From an uncultured Prevotellaceae bacterium (lineage in GTDB: Bacteria > Bacteroidota > Bacteroidia > Bacteroidales > Bacteroidaceae), in NCBI GenBank assembly GCA_947167455.1, contig CAMVIB010000003.1:1-64000 (forward strand): DNA of 64,000 bases, in the 5' to 3' direction. The notes beneath the pieces are model-generated. The model was not told the DNA's origin and did no database searches. It worked only from the letters and a program-made list of their open reading frames with translations. Within the stretch, counting starts at the first letter, position 1. Each line of letters begins with the position of its first letter. Position numbers and translations under genes: made by a program. Shown here in pieces: positions 52,162 through 61,920 of the stretch.

Positions 52162-53940
52162 TTATTTTACCGTTGGGTTGTCGCCATAGACCATTTCGAA
52201 GTCATCGAGGTGTAGGACGGATTTGTCAGAGCCGTAGAAGTAGTCTCCGTACTTGCTTGCCGAGCATACGATGATGAGGTGGGTCGGTTTCGCTGTCGTA
52301 GAGTGGTACTTCAATGGGATGTTGAGTTCCTGCCATGCGCCATTGCTGCTTGTGCCCTGTGTCATCTGGCCGTAGGCCACCACTCTGGGGTCGTTCTCCC
52401 AGTCGAGACCTGTCGTCATCTCGTAGCCGGAAGCTTCAGCATTGGCAACATGGAACTGCTCGGTGACGAGTGCGCAGAAGATCTGACATTGGTCGTTGGA
52501 GCCCTTGGAGGGAGCGCCGACGCCCGAGGGCTGATTGCCGCGGTTGAGGGAACCCGGAGCATAGCTGTAATATCCCTTGAGGGCAGTAGGACGTGATGTG
52601 AAGGGAACACCCCAGTCGAGCTTTGCGCCCTTGGTGCCGATAAGCCCAATGAAGTCACCGGTGAAGAGGCTTGCTGCTGCGAGCTTGACGACGGCCCACG
52701 CGGTGGCGAGCTTTGCCGACGAGTTGCCGCCATGCTTGAAGCCGGTGTCCTGTGTTGTCACGCTGCCGATGTAGTTGGCAGCGCCGGCGTTGCTCGAATT
52801 CCAGTACTTGCCGTCGGCCTGGAGGCCGCAGATGTCAATCTTGCCTTCAGAGTACCAGTTCTCGAATCCTCCGTTGTAGAGCTGCGTCTGCGTCTCGGTG
52901 GTGAAGTTGACCACGTTGCTGAGGACCTCGGTATCGGCAGTGGCGTAAACGAAGCGGTAGGAGTAGGGTGTGGCAGGTGTCAGGCCTGTGAGCTTGTATG
53001 AGTAGCCTGTAGCGCTGGCTGTCAGCTGGTTGTTGGCAACGGTAGTCCACTCGGCATCGGCAGCTTTCTTGTACTGGAGCGTCACGGCATTGTCGTCGAA
53101 GGTTGCCGACTTGGTGACGGTGCAGCTTGCCACGCCGAAGTTGCTCCATGCGTTCACAGCCTTGGCATCGAGTGAGATGCTGCTCTTGCGAGGTATCTGG
53201 ATTGTCCAGGTGTAGGTGTGAGTGGCGTCATCGACGAAGACACTGACGTTGCCCTCGCTGCCTGCCTCGGCGAGCTTGTAGGTCACTACGAGGTGATCCT
53301 TGGCGTTGAGGTCATTGAAGGTGTTGCTCTGAGTGAAGGACTGTCCGCTCTTGTTCTTAACACTGAGAGCGAAGGTGAGGTCGGAGACGGGGAAGTAGGC
53401 AGGCTGTGTTGTCTGACCCATGGTGAAGACGATGGGGTTCACGCCGCTGATGCTCGACTCGACAGAGGAAGTGGCCTCGACGAAGTTTTCGGTGATGCTC
53501 TCGTCCCAGTTCACTGTCACCTTGACATTGTTCTGCGTCAGAGTGACCTTGGCCGTTGAGATGGTGCCTGCGGTGACGGTGACGGTGGCCGTACCGGCGT
53601 AGTAGGGAGCGTCGAGTCCCGACCCTGCTCCGTCCCAACCTGCGGAATGGGCGTTGACGGTATATGTTCCGGGTTCGAGTTCGAAGGTCTTGCCATTGAA
53701 GTCGGCATCGTTGTCGAAGTCGTCGGTGGATGCTATGACGGTGCTTGCGCTGTTGACCAGTTCGACGTATATGGTCTTCGGTGCGTAGCCGGCAGGTGCA
53801 GAGGCACGTGTGTTGGTGTTGACCAGGGTGTTCATCTCCAGCTTGAGGTAGCCCTGCTCGGCCTTCTCGATGTCACTGCTGCACGACGTGCATAGCACGA
53901 AAGCCGTGAGGAGTGAGCAAATATATAATATCCTTTTCAT
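52162..53940 (-). CDS. DUF4493 + PCMD lipoprotein
   Basis: MKRILYICSLLTAFVLCTSCSSDIEKAEQGYLKLEMNTLVNTNTRA; C-term YNGGFENWYSEGKIDICGLQADGKYWNSSNAGAAN...CSASKYGDYFYGSDKSVLHLDDFEMVYG. Confidence 0.85.
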   Translation of the reverse strand: MKRILYICSLLTAFVLCTSCSSDIEKAEQGYLKLEMNTLVNTNTRASAPAGYAPKTIYVELVNSASTVIASTDDFDNDADFNGKTFELEPGTYTVNAHSAGWDGAGSGLDAPYYAGTATVTVTAGTISTAKVTLTQNNVKVTVNWDESITENFVEATSSVESSISGVNPIVFTMGQTTQPAYFPVSDLTFALSVKNKSGQSFTQSNTFNDLNAKDHLVVTYKLAEAGSEGNVSVFVDDATHTYTWTIQIPRKSSISLDAKAVNAWSNFGVASCTVTKSATFDDNAVTLQYKKAADAEWTTVANNQLTASATGYSYKLTGLTPATPYSYRFVYATADTEVLSNVVNFTTETQTQLYNGGFENWYSEGKIDICGLQADGKYWNSSNAGAANYIGSVTTQDTGFKHGGNSSAKLATAWAVVKLAAASLFTGDFIGLIGTKGAKLDWGVPFTSRPTALKGYYSYAPGSLNRGNQPSGVGAPSKGSNDQCQIFCALVTEQFHVANAEASGYEMTTGLDWENDPRVVAYGQMTQGTSSNGAWQELNIPLKYHSTTAKPTHLIIVCSASKYGDYFYGSDKSVLHLDDFEMVYGDNPTVK

Positions 53941-53980
53941 TTTGTTTTGCAGTATCGTTAGGTTCAAAATTTAAAAGCGA

Positions 53981-55270
53981 TTATTCCGTGATGGTGACTT
54001 TAACGGTACCCGTCTTCTTATTGCCTTGCATGTCAGTGACGGTCATAAGGAAGTTATGCTCACCGGGCAGGATGCCGAGGAAGAGGTAGAACTGTCCAAC
54101 GGGGAAGGTATAGTTGGTGTCGCCCTCGGCAGGAACGGTGATTTCCTTGCCCAGGCCCCCCAGGAATGCCACGAGGTTCTGGTTGCCCACGACCTCGCAT
54201 CCGTTGACGAGGTCAACGCCCGGGTACTCGTCGGCCACGGCGGCCAGCTGCTCCATCATCTCATCGCTGGATGACTGGACCTTCACGATGACGCTCTTCA
54301 GCCCATTCTGTGCCACCATGGTGACGTCGCCCGTCGATGGGTCGGCGGTAGCAGACTCGGCGGCCGACAGCGTGACAGGAGCGGGAATGGTGAGTTTGAT
54401 GAGGTCGTCGCCGCCCGGTGTGGGGTCGTCGCCCGTGCCCGGCTCGTCGGTTCCTGGTGTCAGGCTTGCGACAGTGACGTCAACGGGTATCGTTGTCTCG
54501 CTCTCGTCGAACGACACGTTGGCATTGATATGGATCTCGGTGACGTTGCCAGATGTGCTCTCCACGGGTGAGAAGTTGATGACGAGGACATCGCCGCCGA
54601 CGAACTTCTTGTCGGCATCAGGATATTCCTTGAGGGCGACCTCGTCCTTCTGCAGTGTGCGTGTGGCAGAGATGACGGCACCGGCTTTCGTTGTGCCCTT
54701 GAACTGGAGGGTCAGCACCTCGGGGGTGTTCTCGAAGTACCAGTAAACAGCCTCGGGGGTGTTGCCGTCGTTGTTGGTGAAGGCGAGAGCCGTCTCCGTG
54801 CCGTCGTCGAGCGTGATGGTCCACGCCGTGAAGAGTTTCAGGAAGTCGGCATCGTACTGCATCTGTATGCTGCTGTTGAGCATCTTACAGATGACATCGA
54901 CATTCGTCGTGAGGTCTTTCTTAATCTCCATGTCGGCGGAACCGAAGTAGTAGGGAGTTGTCATGCGCTTCTGGATTTCGCCGGGTGTGTGGCTTTCCAC
55001 TACGTAGTTGCCGACGGCCATCAGCACCGTGGAGGGCACGGCATCGGCACGCTCGTAGCTCTTCACGACGTTGCCTTCAGCATCTTTCACGATGACGGGG
55101 AAGTCATAGACTTGGGTGTTGGCACGCGTAGTTTCTGGCGTCTCCTTGGTGACGTTGACCGCCATCATGCCAGTGTCGCCGTTAGGTGCTACGCTGTCTG
55201 TATCGCTTGAGCAGGCAGTGAACATGGCAGCAGCGACGATGCCCGTGAGGTATGTGTATTTCAGTTTCAT
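53981..55270 (-). CDS. DUF4493 lipoprotein
   Basis: MKLKYTYLTGIVAAAMFTACSSDTDSVAPNGDTGMMAVNV; YDFPVIVKDAEGNVVKSYERADAVPSTVLMAVGNYVVESHTPGEI. Confidence 0.82.
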   Translation of the reverse strand: MKLKYTYLTGIVAAAMFTACSSDTDSVAPNGDTGMMAVNVTKETPETTRANTQVYDFPVIVKDAEGNVVKSYERADAVPSTVLMAVGNYVVESHTPGEIQKRMTTPYYFGSADMEIKKDLTTNVDVICKMLNSSIQMQYDADFLKLFTAWTITLDDGTETALAFTNNDGNTPEAVYWYFENTPEVLTLQFKGTTKAGAVISATRTLQKDEVALKEYPDADKKFVGGDVLVINFSPVESTSGNVTEIHINANVSFDESETTIPVDVTVASLTPGTDEPGTGDDPTPGGDDLIKLTIPAPVTLSAAESATADPSTGDVTMVAQNGLKSVIVKVQSSSDEMMEQLAAVADEYPGVDLVNGCEVVGNQNLVAFLGGLGKEITVPAEGDTNYTFPVGQFYLFLGILPGEHNFLMTVTDMQGNKKTGTVKVTITE

Positions 55271-55317
55271 TTGTTTAGACGTTATTTTGACGATTTAGTA
55301 TTTTGCTGTCCTGCTGC

Positions 55318-56160
55318 TTAGACCCAGCTCACAGGCACTGTAATGGTCTCTTGTCTCTCGTTGACGCTGTCGTCAATGATGATAGTGATTGTTATGCCAC
55401 CCTCTGTGGGAGCCACGTAGTTGGGCTTCACGATGAGCTTCTGAGCCTTGTTGCGCTCGAGCTGGAAGGTGCCTGTCACCGTACCGGTGGTCTGCTTGTT
55501 GCCGGTGGCATCGGTGATGGCATATTCGCTCTTGGCTGTGAGGGAGATGGTGTAGTTAATGGTCTCTGCCGATGTGCCGAGCTGCACATACCAAGGTTCC
55601 GTGTCTGCCTTTGCCCATTCGAAGGTCTCTGTGCCGAGGGCCTTAGTGCCGCCGAATGTCACACTGTAGTTATCATAATAAGTAGCCATTTCGGAATCGA
55701 AGGCCACGCTGACCTTACCACAGGTGGGTGCGCAGTCAACGTTGACGCTGGCATCCTTGTCGGCCTCGATGGTGAAGGTCTTGCTGCCCTCAACGCGGAA
55801 GTCGCTGCGCGAAGCCTTGCTCTCCGTGCCATAGGATGCTGTCACCGTGTAGGACCCGATCTCAAGTTCCTTTGGCAGGTTGGTGGTGAGCTCAGACCCC
55901 TGACATGTCATGAGAGGTGCATCGCTGCCCGACTTGAAGATCTGGACAGTGTAGTTGTTTGTGTTACGGTAGTTGGCCTCATTCAAAGCACGGGTTGTCA
56001 CATCGAAGCGCGCATTCGAGTTGAGGTTCACGGTGAGGCGACCTTTCTTAGCCACACCTGTCTGGCTCAGATTGGGAGCCAAGTCTTGATCCTCCGAGAC
56101 GCATGCGCCAAGCATTGACGCACCCATCATAAGGAAAAGTAATGTGTGTTTCGTTTTCAT
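55318..56160 (-). CDS. DUF4493 lipoprotein
   Basis: MLGACVSEDQDLAPNLSQTGVAKKGRLTVNLNSNARFDVTTRAL; YTVQIFKSGSDAPLMTCQGSELTTNLPKELEIGSYTVTASYG. Confidence 0.82.
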   Translation of the reverse strand: MKTKHTLLFLMMGASMLGACVSEDQDLAPNLSQTGVAKKGRLTVNLNSNARFDVTTRALNEANYRNTNNYTVQIFKSGSDAPLMTCQGSELTTNLPKELEIGSYTVTASYGTESKASRSDFRVEGSKTFTIEADKDASVNVDCAPTCGKVSVAFDSEMATYYDNYSVTFGGTKALGTETFEWAKADTEPWYVQLGTSAETINYTISLTAKSEYAITDATGNKQTTGTVTGTFQLERNKAQKLIVKPNYVAPTEGGITITIIIDDSVNERQETITVPVSWV

Positions 56161-56218
56161 TTTTAAACTTTACGTGTTACTTTTAGAATAAAACTGCTAT
56201 TATCGTTAATTTGCGGTG

Positions 56219-56226
56219 CAAAGATA
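56219..56226 (-). promoter_or_regulatory. -7 box TATCTTTG upstream of the first DUF4493 gene
   Basis: + strand caaagata, about 60 nt before ATG 56160. Confidence 0.65.
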
Positions 56227-56455
56227 CAGCTTTATACTTACATTTTGTGTTATAAAACGGTAAAAAGTGTGTATTTTACCGATATTTCCTCAAAAAACGC
56301 CCATTTCACCGAGCGAGATGGCGTAAAAGTGCAAGTCATTTTTCCAGAAAATGCAAGTTTTAAAATTGACAATTTACGGAAACAGAGACATAATTATATT
56401 CAAATTTGAATACTTGACCTGATGTGATGAAAGATTGCACACTGCGCTCGACCTT

Positions 56456-56572
56456 GGGCGAGGCACATGCATCCTCTGGGCGAGGCACATGCATCCCCTA
56501 GGGGAGTTATAATACTCGCCTAGGGGAGTTATAATACTCGCCTAGGGGAGTTACAATACTCCCCTAGGGGAT
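56456..56572. repeat. 22-bp tandem array (gggcgaggcacatgcatcctct, then ggggagttataatactcgccta)
   Basis: Register 56456, 56478, then gggg at 56501, 56523, 56545, 56567. Confidence 0.93.
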
Positions 56573-56700
56573 GAAAACACCTCGTCTGGAAGATACTGGT
56601 GGCTGAACTTGGGGAATGCTTAGCGGAGGCGAGGCCCGAAGGGATGGCTCTTCAACATACGTCTCGGCATCACCATTGCGGACAACAAAGAAAAAGGGAT

Positions 56701-56788
56701 GCCGGCTCGATGAAAAAGGGGTGCAGGCTCGGTGAAAAAGAGGTGCCGGCTCGATGAAAAAGGGGTGCCGGCTCGGTGAAATGGGCGT
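56701..56788. repeat. 22-bp tandem array (gccggctcgatgaaaaaggggt)
   Basis: Units at 56701, 56723, 56745, 56767. Confidence 0.95.
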
Positions 56789-56806
56789 TTTCTGACGAAA
56801 AAGGCA

Positions 56807-59407
56807 TCAGAAACGGAGGCGGATGTCTATGCCAAGCTCCGTGGGGCGTGTATATTGTGCGAAGCCGCGCTGCATGGTCTCGAAATAGAAAGTCTGATAG
56901 CGAGTGGCGAGGATGTTGGTAGCATAGAGTGCTATGTCGAAGGCCACGGGGTGGTCGGTCTTCGGTTGCGGCTGCGAGCATCGCAGCGTGAGACGTGCAT
57001 TTAGCATCCCGGCAAAAGCCTGCGATGCACTGTTGGCCTCGTTCCAATAGACACGCCCGGCGGCACGGTAGTCGGCATGTAGCAAGACGGCCTCCATCCA
57101 CCGTCTTGACGGAATGCTCCATGACTGTGTGGCTCCCACGCTGAGGGTGTGTCTCGGCACGAATGGCACGAAAGCCTTGTCGGCGAGGGTGCTGCCATTC
57201 ACCATCTCCTGGTCGGTGAAGCGCGCGTCGGTAAACCCGTAGGCAGCCTGAATGTCGAGGTCGTCGGTCACGCGGGCACGCAGTGACAGCTCGGCTCCCA
57301 GACTCCTGCTGTGACCGCTGTTGACGGTGACGCGTCCGAGTCCTCCGGCAGCCATCTGCGAGAGCTGGCGGTCGCGCGTGTCCATATAGAAGAGTGCAGC
57401 ATCGGCCTGCAGTCTCGAGTCGAAGAAGTTAAGGTGCGCCCCGACCTCGTAGTTCCATGACGACTCGGGCTTGTACCATGTTAGTGCCGTCACGTCGATG
57501 GGCTTGTCCTCCGACATTGATGTCAGTATCTGCTCTACCGTGGCCTTGGCGACATCGGGCATTGACGGCTGCTCGCGCACGATGGGCATCGTGGATGCCG
57601 TGACGTTCTTCATGATGCGCGACTGCATACGTGCCTGCAGCAGCTCGCTGAACATCTGGCAGTTGTAGCCTCCCGAGCGGTAGCCCCTGGAGATGCTGGC
57701 ATAGACTGTCTGCAGCGGCGTGGCATTGCTGCCTTTTGGCGACCACTGCAGCGTGAACTTGGGCAGCAGCTTCACGTAGTCGTCGTGGACATTGCCCTGC
57801 ATGGCATCGTCAACTCGGAAGTGTGACTCCGGCACGAGCACCATGCCTTCGCGTACGCTGCCGTCGGGATATGTCAGCCTGCCGCCGAGGGCATAGCTCT
57901 GGTCGAAGCCATAGCGCGCGTCGTAGTCGAGACTCAGGTACTCGTACTCTATGCGCAGCCCTGCCGTGAGGGAAAGTCCCTCCGCGCCGAAGAGGTTGTC
58001 AATCGTGCTCTGGTGGAAGAGGGCGGCGTTGCTCACGGGCATCTTGTAAGTGCCGGGGAATCCGAGCTGGCGTCCGAGGATCTGGTTGTTGAACATAAAG
58101 TTCATGGTATATTGCGTGGTGCTCACCTCGGGCATGTGAGTGTTGGCCATATTGTTGACGAGTCCGTTGAGCCATGCCAGTCCGTCGTCGTTGAAACTCA
58201 CGGGTCCGTCGGTGGTGTTCCACTGACGCATGGCAGCTATGCCGAAGAGCCATGCCCATCTGTTGTCAGGCACTTTGGCATCCGCTGGTTGTGTTGCAGG
58301 ATTGCGCACTATAATCTCCTCGCTGATGGTGTTGACGTTCTGCCGCTGCATGAGGGTGTAGAGGTTGCGGTCGGTGAAGTCCTGGTCGAGGTCCATACGG
58401 TCGTGGAGGTGCTGGAATCCCGTGACACTCGTCAGTGTGGCACGCCTCCACCGCTTGTCGATGGTGACGGCGGCATTCGTGAGGTTGCGTCGGTAGCCAC
58501 TGCGGTTGTCATAGGCCACGGTGCCGACATGGTGTGCGGGGTCTGGCGTGGTGGGGTTGCCCACGATGCCTTGGTACTCGTATGGGTAGCCCCCCTGTCG
58601 TAGCCATTCGTGGCTTGCCGTGACGTCGATGTCAATGGTTGCCTTGGGTCGCCAGATGAGTCGCAGGCGTCCGCCGAGGTCTGTCTGTGAGTCTATGAGC
58701 TCGTCGTCGCGACCTGCATTGCGGAAGAAGCCCCCGTCGCGCTCGCCGAAGAAGTTGGCCGAGAATGCCAGCTTATCGCTGATGCGGTGGTAGTGGGTCA
58801 CTGTGGCACGCCCCCGTCCCGGCCCGCCGTCGGGTCGGCCGTTTGGGAATCCGGATGGGAGTATGGCACCGTTGAGGGTGATGTCTGTGCCTTGATAGTG
58901 GAATGGGTTCTTAGTGAAGACACGCACCACCCCACCCATGGAGTTGCGTCCGTAGAGTGTGGCCTGCGCTCCCCGCAGCACGTCGATGCGGTCCACGTCG
59001 CTGAAGTTGAAGTCGAAGCTTGCCGGCGAGAGCTGCGGCACGCCATCGACATACAGCGCCACAGCCGGTGTGCCCGTGCGCGAGCCTATGCCACGGATAT
59101 ACACGCTCGTGGTGAGACGCGAGCCATAGGCAGGAATGAAGAGGTTCGGCACGTGGGCCGTCAGTGCTTTCATGCCGTCGATGTTACGCTGCCGCATCTC
59201 GTCCTGTGCGAATGCCGTTGCCGAGACAGGCTGCTGCCGCAGGCGTGCCGTCTCCTTAGGTGTTGAGACGACGACGATTTCCTCTATGTCGGTGGTGTGC
59301 AGCGAGTCAGCAGGCATACCGCCATCGGCAACGTCAAGGCGTCCCTCGGCACTGATGTGTGCGACGGCAGAGCATAGCAGAAGTATGGCAGTCGTTATGA
59401 TTCGCAT
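56807..59407 (-). CDS. TonB-dependent receptor
   Basis: 866 aa; plug region VSATAFAQDEMRQRNIDGMKALTAHVPNLFIPAYGSRLTTSVYIRGIGSRTGTPAVALYVDGVPQ; C-term GIDIRLRF. Confidence 0.93.
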   Translation of the reverse strand: MRIITTAILLLCSAVAHISAEGRLDVADGGMPADSLHTTDIEEIVVVSTPKETARLRQQPVSATAFAQDEMRQRNIDGMKALTAHVPNLFIPAYGSRLTTSVYIRGIGSRTGTPAVALYVDGVPQLSPASFDFNFSDVDRIDVLRGAQATLYGRNSMGGVVRVFTKNPFHYQGTDITLNGAILPSGFPNGRPDGGPGRGRATVTHYHRISDKLAFSANFFGERDGGFFRNAGRDDELIDSQTDLGGRLRLIWRPKATIDIDVTASHEWLRQGGYPYEYQGIVGNPTTPDPAHHVGTVAYDNRSGYRRNLTNAAVTIDKRWRRATLTSVTGFQHLHDRMDLDQDFTDRNLYTLMQRQNVNTISEEIIVRNPATQPADAKVPDNRWAWLFGIAAMRQWNTTDGPVSFNDDGLAWLNGLVNNMANTHMPEVSTTQYTMNFMFNNQILGRQLGFPGTYKMPVSNAALFHQSTIDNLFGAEGLSLTAGLRIEYEYLSLDYDARYGFDQSYALGGRLTYPDGSVREGMVLVPESHFRVDDAMQGNVHDDYVKLLPKFTLQWSPKGSNATPLQTVYASISRGYRSGGYNCQMFSELLQARMQSRIMKNVTASTMPIVREQPSMPDVAKATVEQILTSMSEDKPIDVTALTWYKPESSWNYEVGAHLNFFDSRLQADAALFYMDTRDRQLSQMAAGGLGRVTVNSGHSRSLGAELSLRARVTDDLDIQAAYGFTDARFTDQEMVNGSTLADKAFVPFVPRHTLSVGATQSWSIPSRRWMEAVLLHADYRAAGRVYWNEANSASQAFAGMLNARLTLRCSQPQPKTDHPVAFDIALYATNILATRYQTFYFETMQRGFAQYTRPTELGIDIRLRF

Positions 59408-59434
59408 TTACGGCATGTTTAACTCATTCGGGCG

Positions 59435-59442
59435 CAAAGATA
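59435..59442 (-). promoter_or_regulatory. -7 box TATCTTTG for TonB-dependent receptor
   Basis: + strand caaagata. Confidence 0.6.
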
Positions 59443-59538
59443 CAACAAAAAAGCCGAATAAAAGGCCTTTCTGCACTTTTTTATGTAAAAAGATGAAAAA
59501 AGAGCCTCACATATTACTGTCGTATGGCACTAATATCC

Positions 59539-59546
59539 TATCTTTG
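59539..59546 (+). promoter_or_regulatory. -7 box TATCTTTG for 59601 lipoprotein
   Basis: tatctttg about 55 nt upstream of ATG. Confidence 0.6.
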
Positions 59547-59600
59547 CACCGCTCTATCCGACTACATTTACAAACACAAAACCATTCACAACACATCAAC

Positions 59601-60113
59601 ATGAAAAAGAATCTCCTACTCCTTGCCATCGCCCTCGTCGGCGGGCTGCTGTTCACCGGCTGCAAGAACAATGATGACGACCCCTCGGCTCCCGAGTCTT
59701 CGACCCTGATAGCCAACTACCTCGGTGCCACCACTGGCAACAGCCAGCATTTTCAAGGTCTGAAGATGCCCAACGTCACCGACACCGTCTTCGTCAGCGC
59801 CGCCGTGCAGAACAGCTCGAACTTCGACATCCGCTACAAGAGCTCCTACTGGGGCGAGGCCACCTTTGCCAACGTGCCGGCACAGAAGGTTGACGGCAAA
59901 TGGGTGTTTGGCGAGGCCCAAGGCACCATCAAGATGCCCAACCGCAACCCCAACGGCGGCAGCACCACCTACAACGAATATCCTGCCACGCTGACGGCCA
60001 GTGCCATAGGCCCCGAGCAGGCAAACGGCAAATGGAAGACGGCGACGTTCACCGTCAATGCCAACCTGGGCGAACGTGCCGGCATATACACCATGGTATT
60101 TGCCACGGAATAG
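59601..60113 (+). CDS. Small lipoprotein, calycin/lipocalin-like pattern
   Basis: MKKNLLLLAIALVGGLLFTGCKNNDDDPSAPESSTLIANYLGATTGN; lipobox FTGC. Confidence 0.65.
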   Translation: MKKNLLLLAIALVGGLLFTGCKNNDDDPSAPESSTLIANYLGATTGNSQHFQGLKMPNVTDTVFVSAAVQNSSNFDIRYKSSYWGEATFANVPAQKVDGKWVFGEAQGTIKMPNRNPNGGSTTYNEYPATLTASAIGPEQANGKWKTATFTVNANLGERAGIYTMVFATE

Positions 60114-60122
60114 CACAGAAAC

Positions 60123-61112
60123 TCAGCCCCTTATCCTCTCACGGTACTTTCCCTCGTCCTTATCGTCGAGCATGGAGAGGTACGACAGATAACGGCTCTC
60201 GGCAATCAGATGGTTGTCGAGAGCTTCTCTTACTGCGCACCCCGGTTCGTGGGTGTGTGTGCAGTTGCCGAAGCGGCATCGTGCACTGGTGGCGAAGATC
60301 TCGCGGAAATAGTGGCCCACCTCCTCGCGCTCGAAGTCGAAGGTGCCGAAGCCGCGAATGCCCGGCGTGTCGATGATCTGGCCCCCGCCCGGCAAGTCGA
60401 ACATCTCGCTGAAGGTCGTCGTGTGCTGGCCCTGGTCGTGTGCCGTGCTCAGCTCGGCGACCCTGGCCCCGGCCTCCGGCACGAGGCGGTTGAGGAGCGT
60501 TGACTTGCCTACGCCGCTGTTGCCGCTGAAGAGGGTCGTCTTGTCGCGCAGGCGACTGACGAGGGCGTCTATGCCTTCGCCGCTGGTTGCCGACGTGGGC
60601 ACGACGTCGTAGCCTATGTAGCGGTATAGCGACATGATGGCGTCAAGGTAGCGGCGTTCGTCGCTGTCGTAGAGGTCAGTCTTGTTGAACACTATGCAGA
60701 CGGGTACACGGTATGCCTCTGCCGATGCCAGGAAGCGGTCGATGAATGTCGTCGATGTCTCGGGATGTGCCACCGTAGCCACAAGGCATGCCAGATCGAC
60801 GTTGGCGGCAATGATGTGGCTCTGCTTGGATAGGTTTGAGGCACGGCGTATGATGTAGTTGCGGCGGTCGCGGATCTCAGTGATGAGAGCAGCCGGCAGA
60901 GGCGAGGGCTCGCCGTCGCGCCCCTCGCCGCAGGGCTTTGACGACATCTCGGCCGTCGGTCGGAACTCCACGACATCGCCCACGGCCACGGGGTTTGTGC
61001 TGCGTATGCCCCGCAGGCGGAAGTTACCCTTCACCTTACAAGCAAAGAGCTGGCCGTCGTCCGTGCGGACGTCGTACCAGCTCCCTGTGTTACGTATGAC
61101 GATACCTGTCAT
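60123..61112 (-). CDS. rsgA: Ribosome small subunit-dependent GTPase A
   Basis: [43 protein letters not shown]-terminal zinc Cys motif. Confidence 0.95.
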   Translation of the reverse strand: MTGIVIRNTGSWYDVRTDDGQLFACKVKGNFRLRGIRSTNPVAVGDVVEFRPTAEMSSKPCGEGRDGEPSPLPAALITEIRDRRNYIIRRASNLSKQSHIIAANVDLACLVATVAHPETSTTFIDRFLASAEAYRVPVCIVFNKTDLYDSDERRYLDAIMSLYRYIGYDVVPTSATSGEGIDALVSRLRDKTTLFSGNSGVGKSTLLNRLVPEAGARVAELSTAHDQGQHTTTFSEMFDLPGGGQIIDTPGIRGFGTFDFEREEVGHYFREIFATSARCRFGNCTHTHEPGCAVREALDNHLIAESRYLSYLSMLDDKDEGKYRERIRG

Positions 61113-61138
61113 CGGCACCCACCTTTAGCGTCCGTCGC

Positions 61139-61699
61139 TCAGACGGTCATGATTTCCTTCTCCTTGGCAGCAAGGAGGGCATCAATCTTCTTCACGAACT
61201 TGTCGTGGAGCTTCTGCAGCTCGTCCTCACCGTCCTTCTGATGGTCTTCGCTGAGACCGTCCTTGACAGCCTTCTTCAGCTGCTCGATGCCGTCGCGACG
61301 TGCCGTGCGTATGCTCACCTTGGCCTGCTCGCCTTCCTTGCCGCACTGCTTGTTGAGCAGCTTGCGGCGCTCCTCGGTGAGAGGCGGTATGCCGATGCGG
61401 ATAATCTCGCCGTTGTTCTCGGGCATGATGCCCAGGTCGGAGTTGATGATGGCTTTCTCGATGACCTTGAACATCGACTTGTCCCAGGGCTTGATGGCGA
61501 TGGTGCGGGCGTCGGGTGTCGTCACGGCGGCGCAGTTGTTGATGGGCACCATAGACCCGTAGTTGTCAACACGAATGCCGTCGAGGAGTTTCACGTTGGC
61601 CTTGCCGGCACGGATGCGTGCCAGGGCGTCTTCGAGATACATCACGGCTTCTTCCATGCGTTCCTCGGCGCTGGAGATGATTTCTTTCTTGTCTGCCAT
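61139..61699 (-). CDS. frr: Ribosome recycling factor
   Basis: MADKKEIISSAEERMEEAVMYLEDALARIRAGKANVKLLDGIRVDNYGSMVPINNCA. Confidence 0.96.
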   Translation of the reverse strand: MADKKEIISSAEERMEEAVMYLEDALARIRAGKANVKLLDGIRVDNYGSMVPINNCAAVTTPDARTIAIKPWDKSMFKVIEKAIINSDLGIMPENNGEIIRIGIPPLTEERRKLLNKQCGKEGEQAKVSIRTARRDGIEQLKKAVKDGLSEDHQKDGEDELQKLHDKFVKKIDALLAAKEKEIMTV

Positions 61700-61785
61700 T
61701 ATTGTTGTTGGTTGAGGGTTGAGAGTTCTGGGCTTTACGCCGAAGGGAACGGCTGATGATGCAGCGTGGCGTAGCCTTTCGGCGA

Positions 61786-61793
61786 CAAAGATA
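61786..61793 (-). promoter_or_regulatory. -7 box TATCTTTG for frr
   Basis: + strand caaagata. Confidence 0.55.
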
Positions 61794-61889
61794 AAGGTTT
61801 TAGTTGATACAAAACGGCTTTTTGCAGAAAAAATGACGTCGGACATGCAAAAACTTTAAACTTTCATGCTGAAACTTGCAAGTTATAAC

Positions 61890-61897
61890 TATATTTG
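61890..61897 (+). promoter_or_regulatory. -7 box TATATTTG for VTC-domain gene
   Basis: tatatttg, 24 nt before ATG 61921. Confidence 0.55.
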
Positions 61898-61920
61898 CAG
61901 CCACAAACGCAACGGAATGC

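Noticed and set aside
34282-56160. Canonical SusC/SusD polysaccharide utilisation locus
   Set aside because: No SusD-like gene or glycoside hydrolase recognised; the only TonB-dependent receptor (56807) lies outside the cluster, upstream of the cluster's own promoter.
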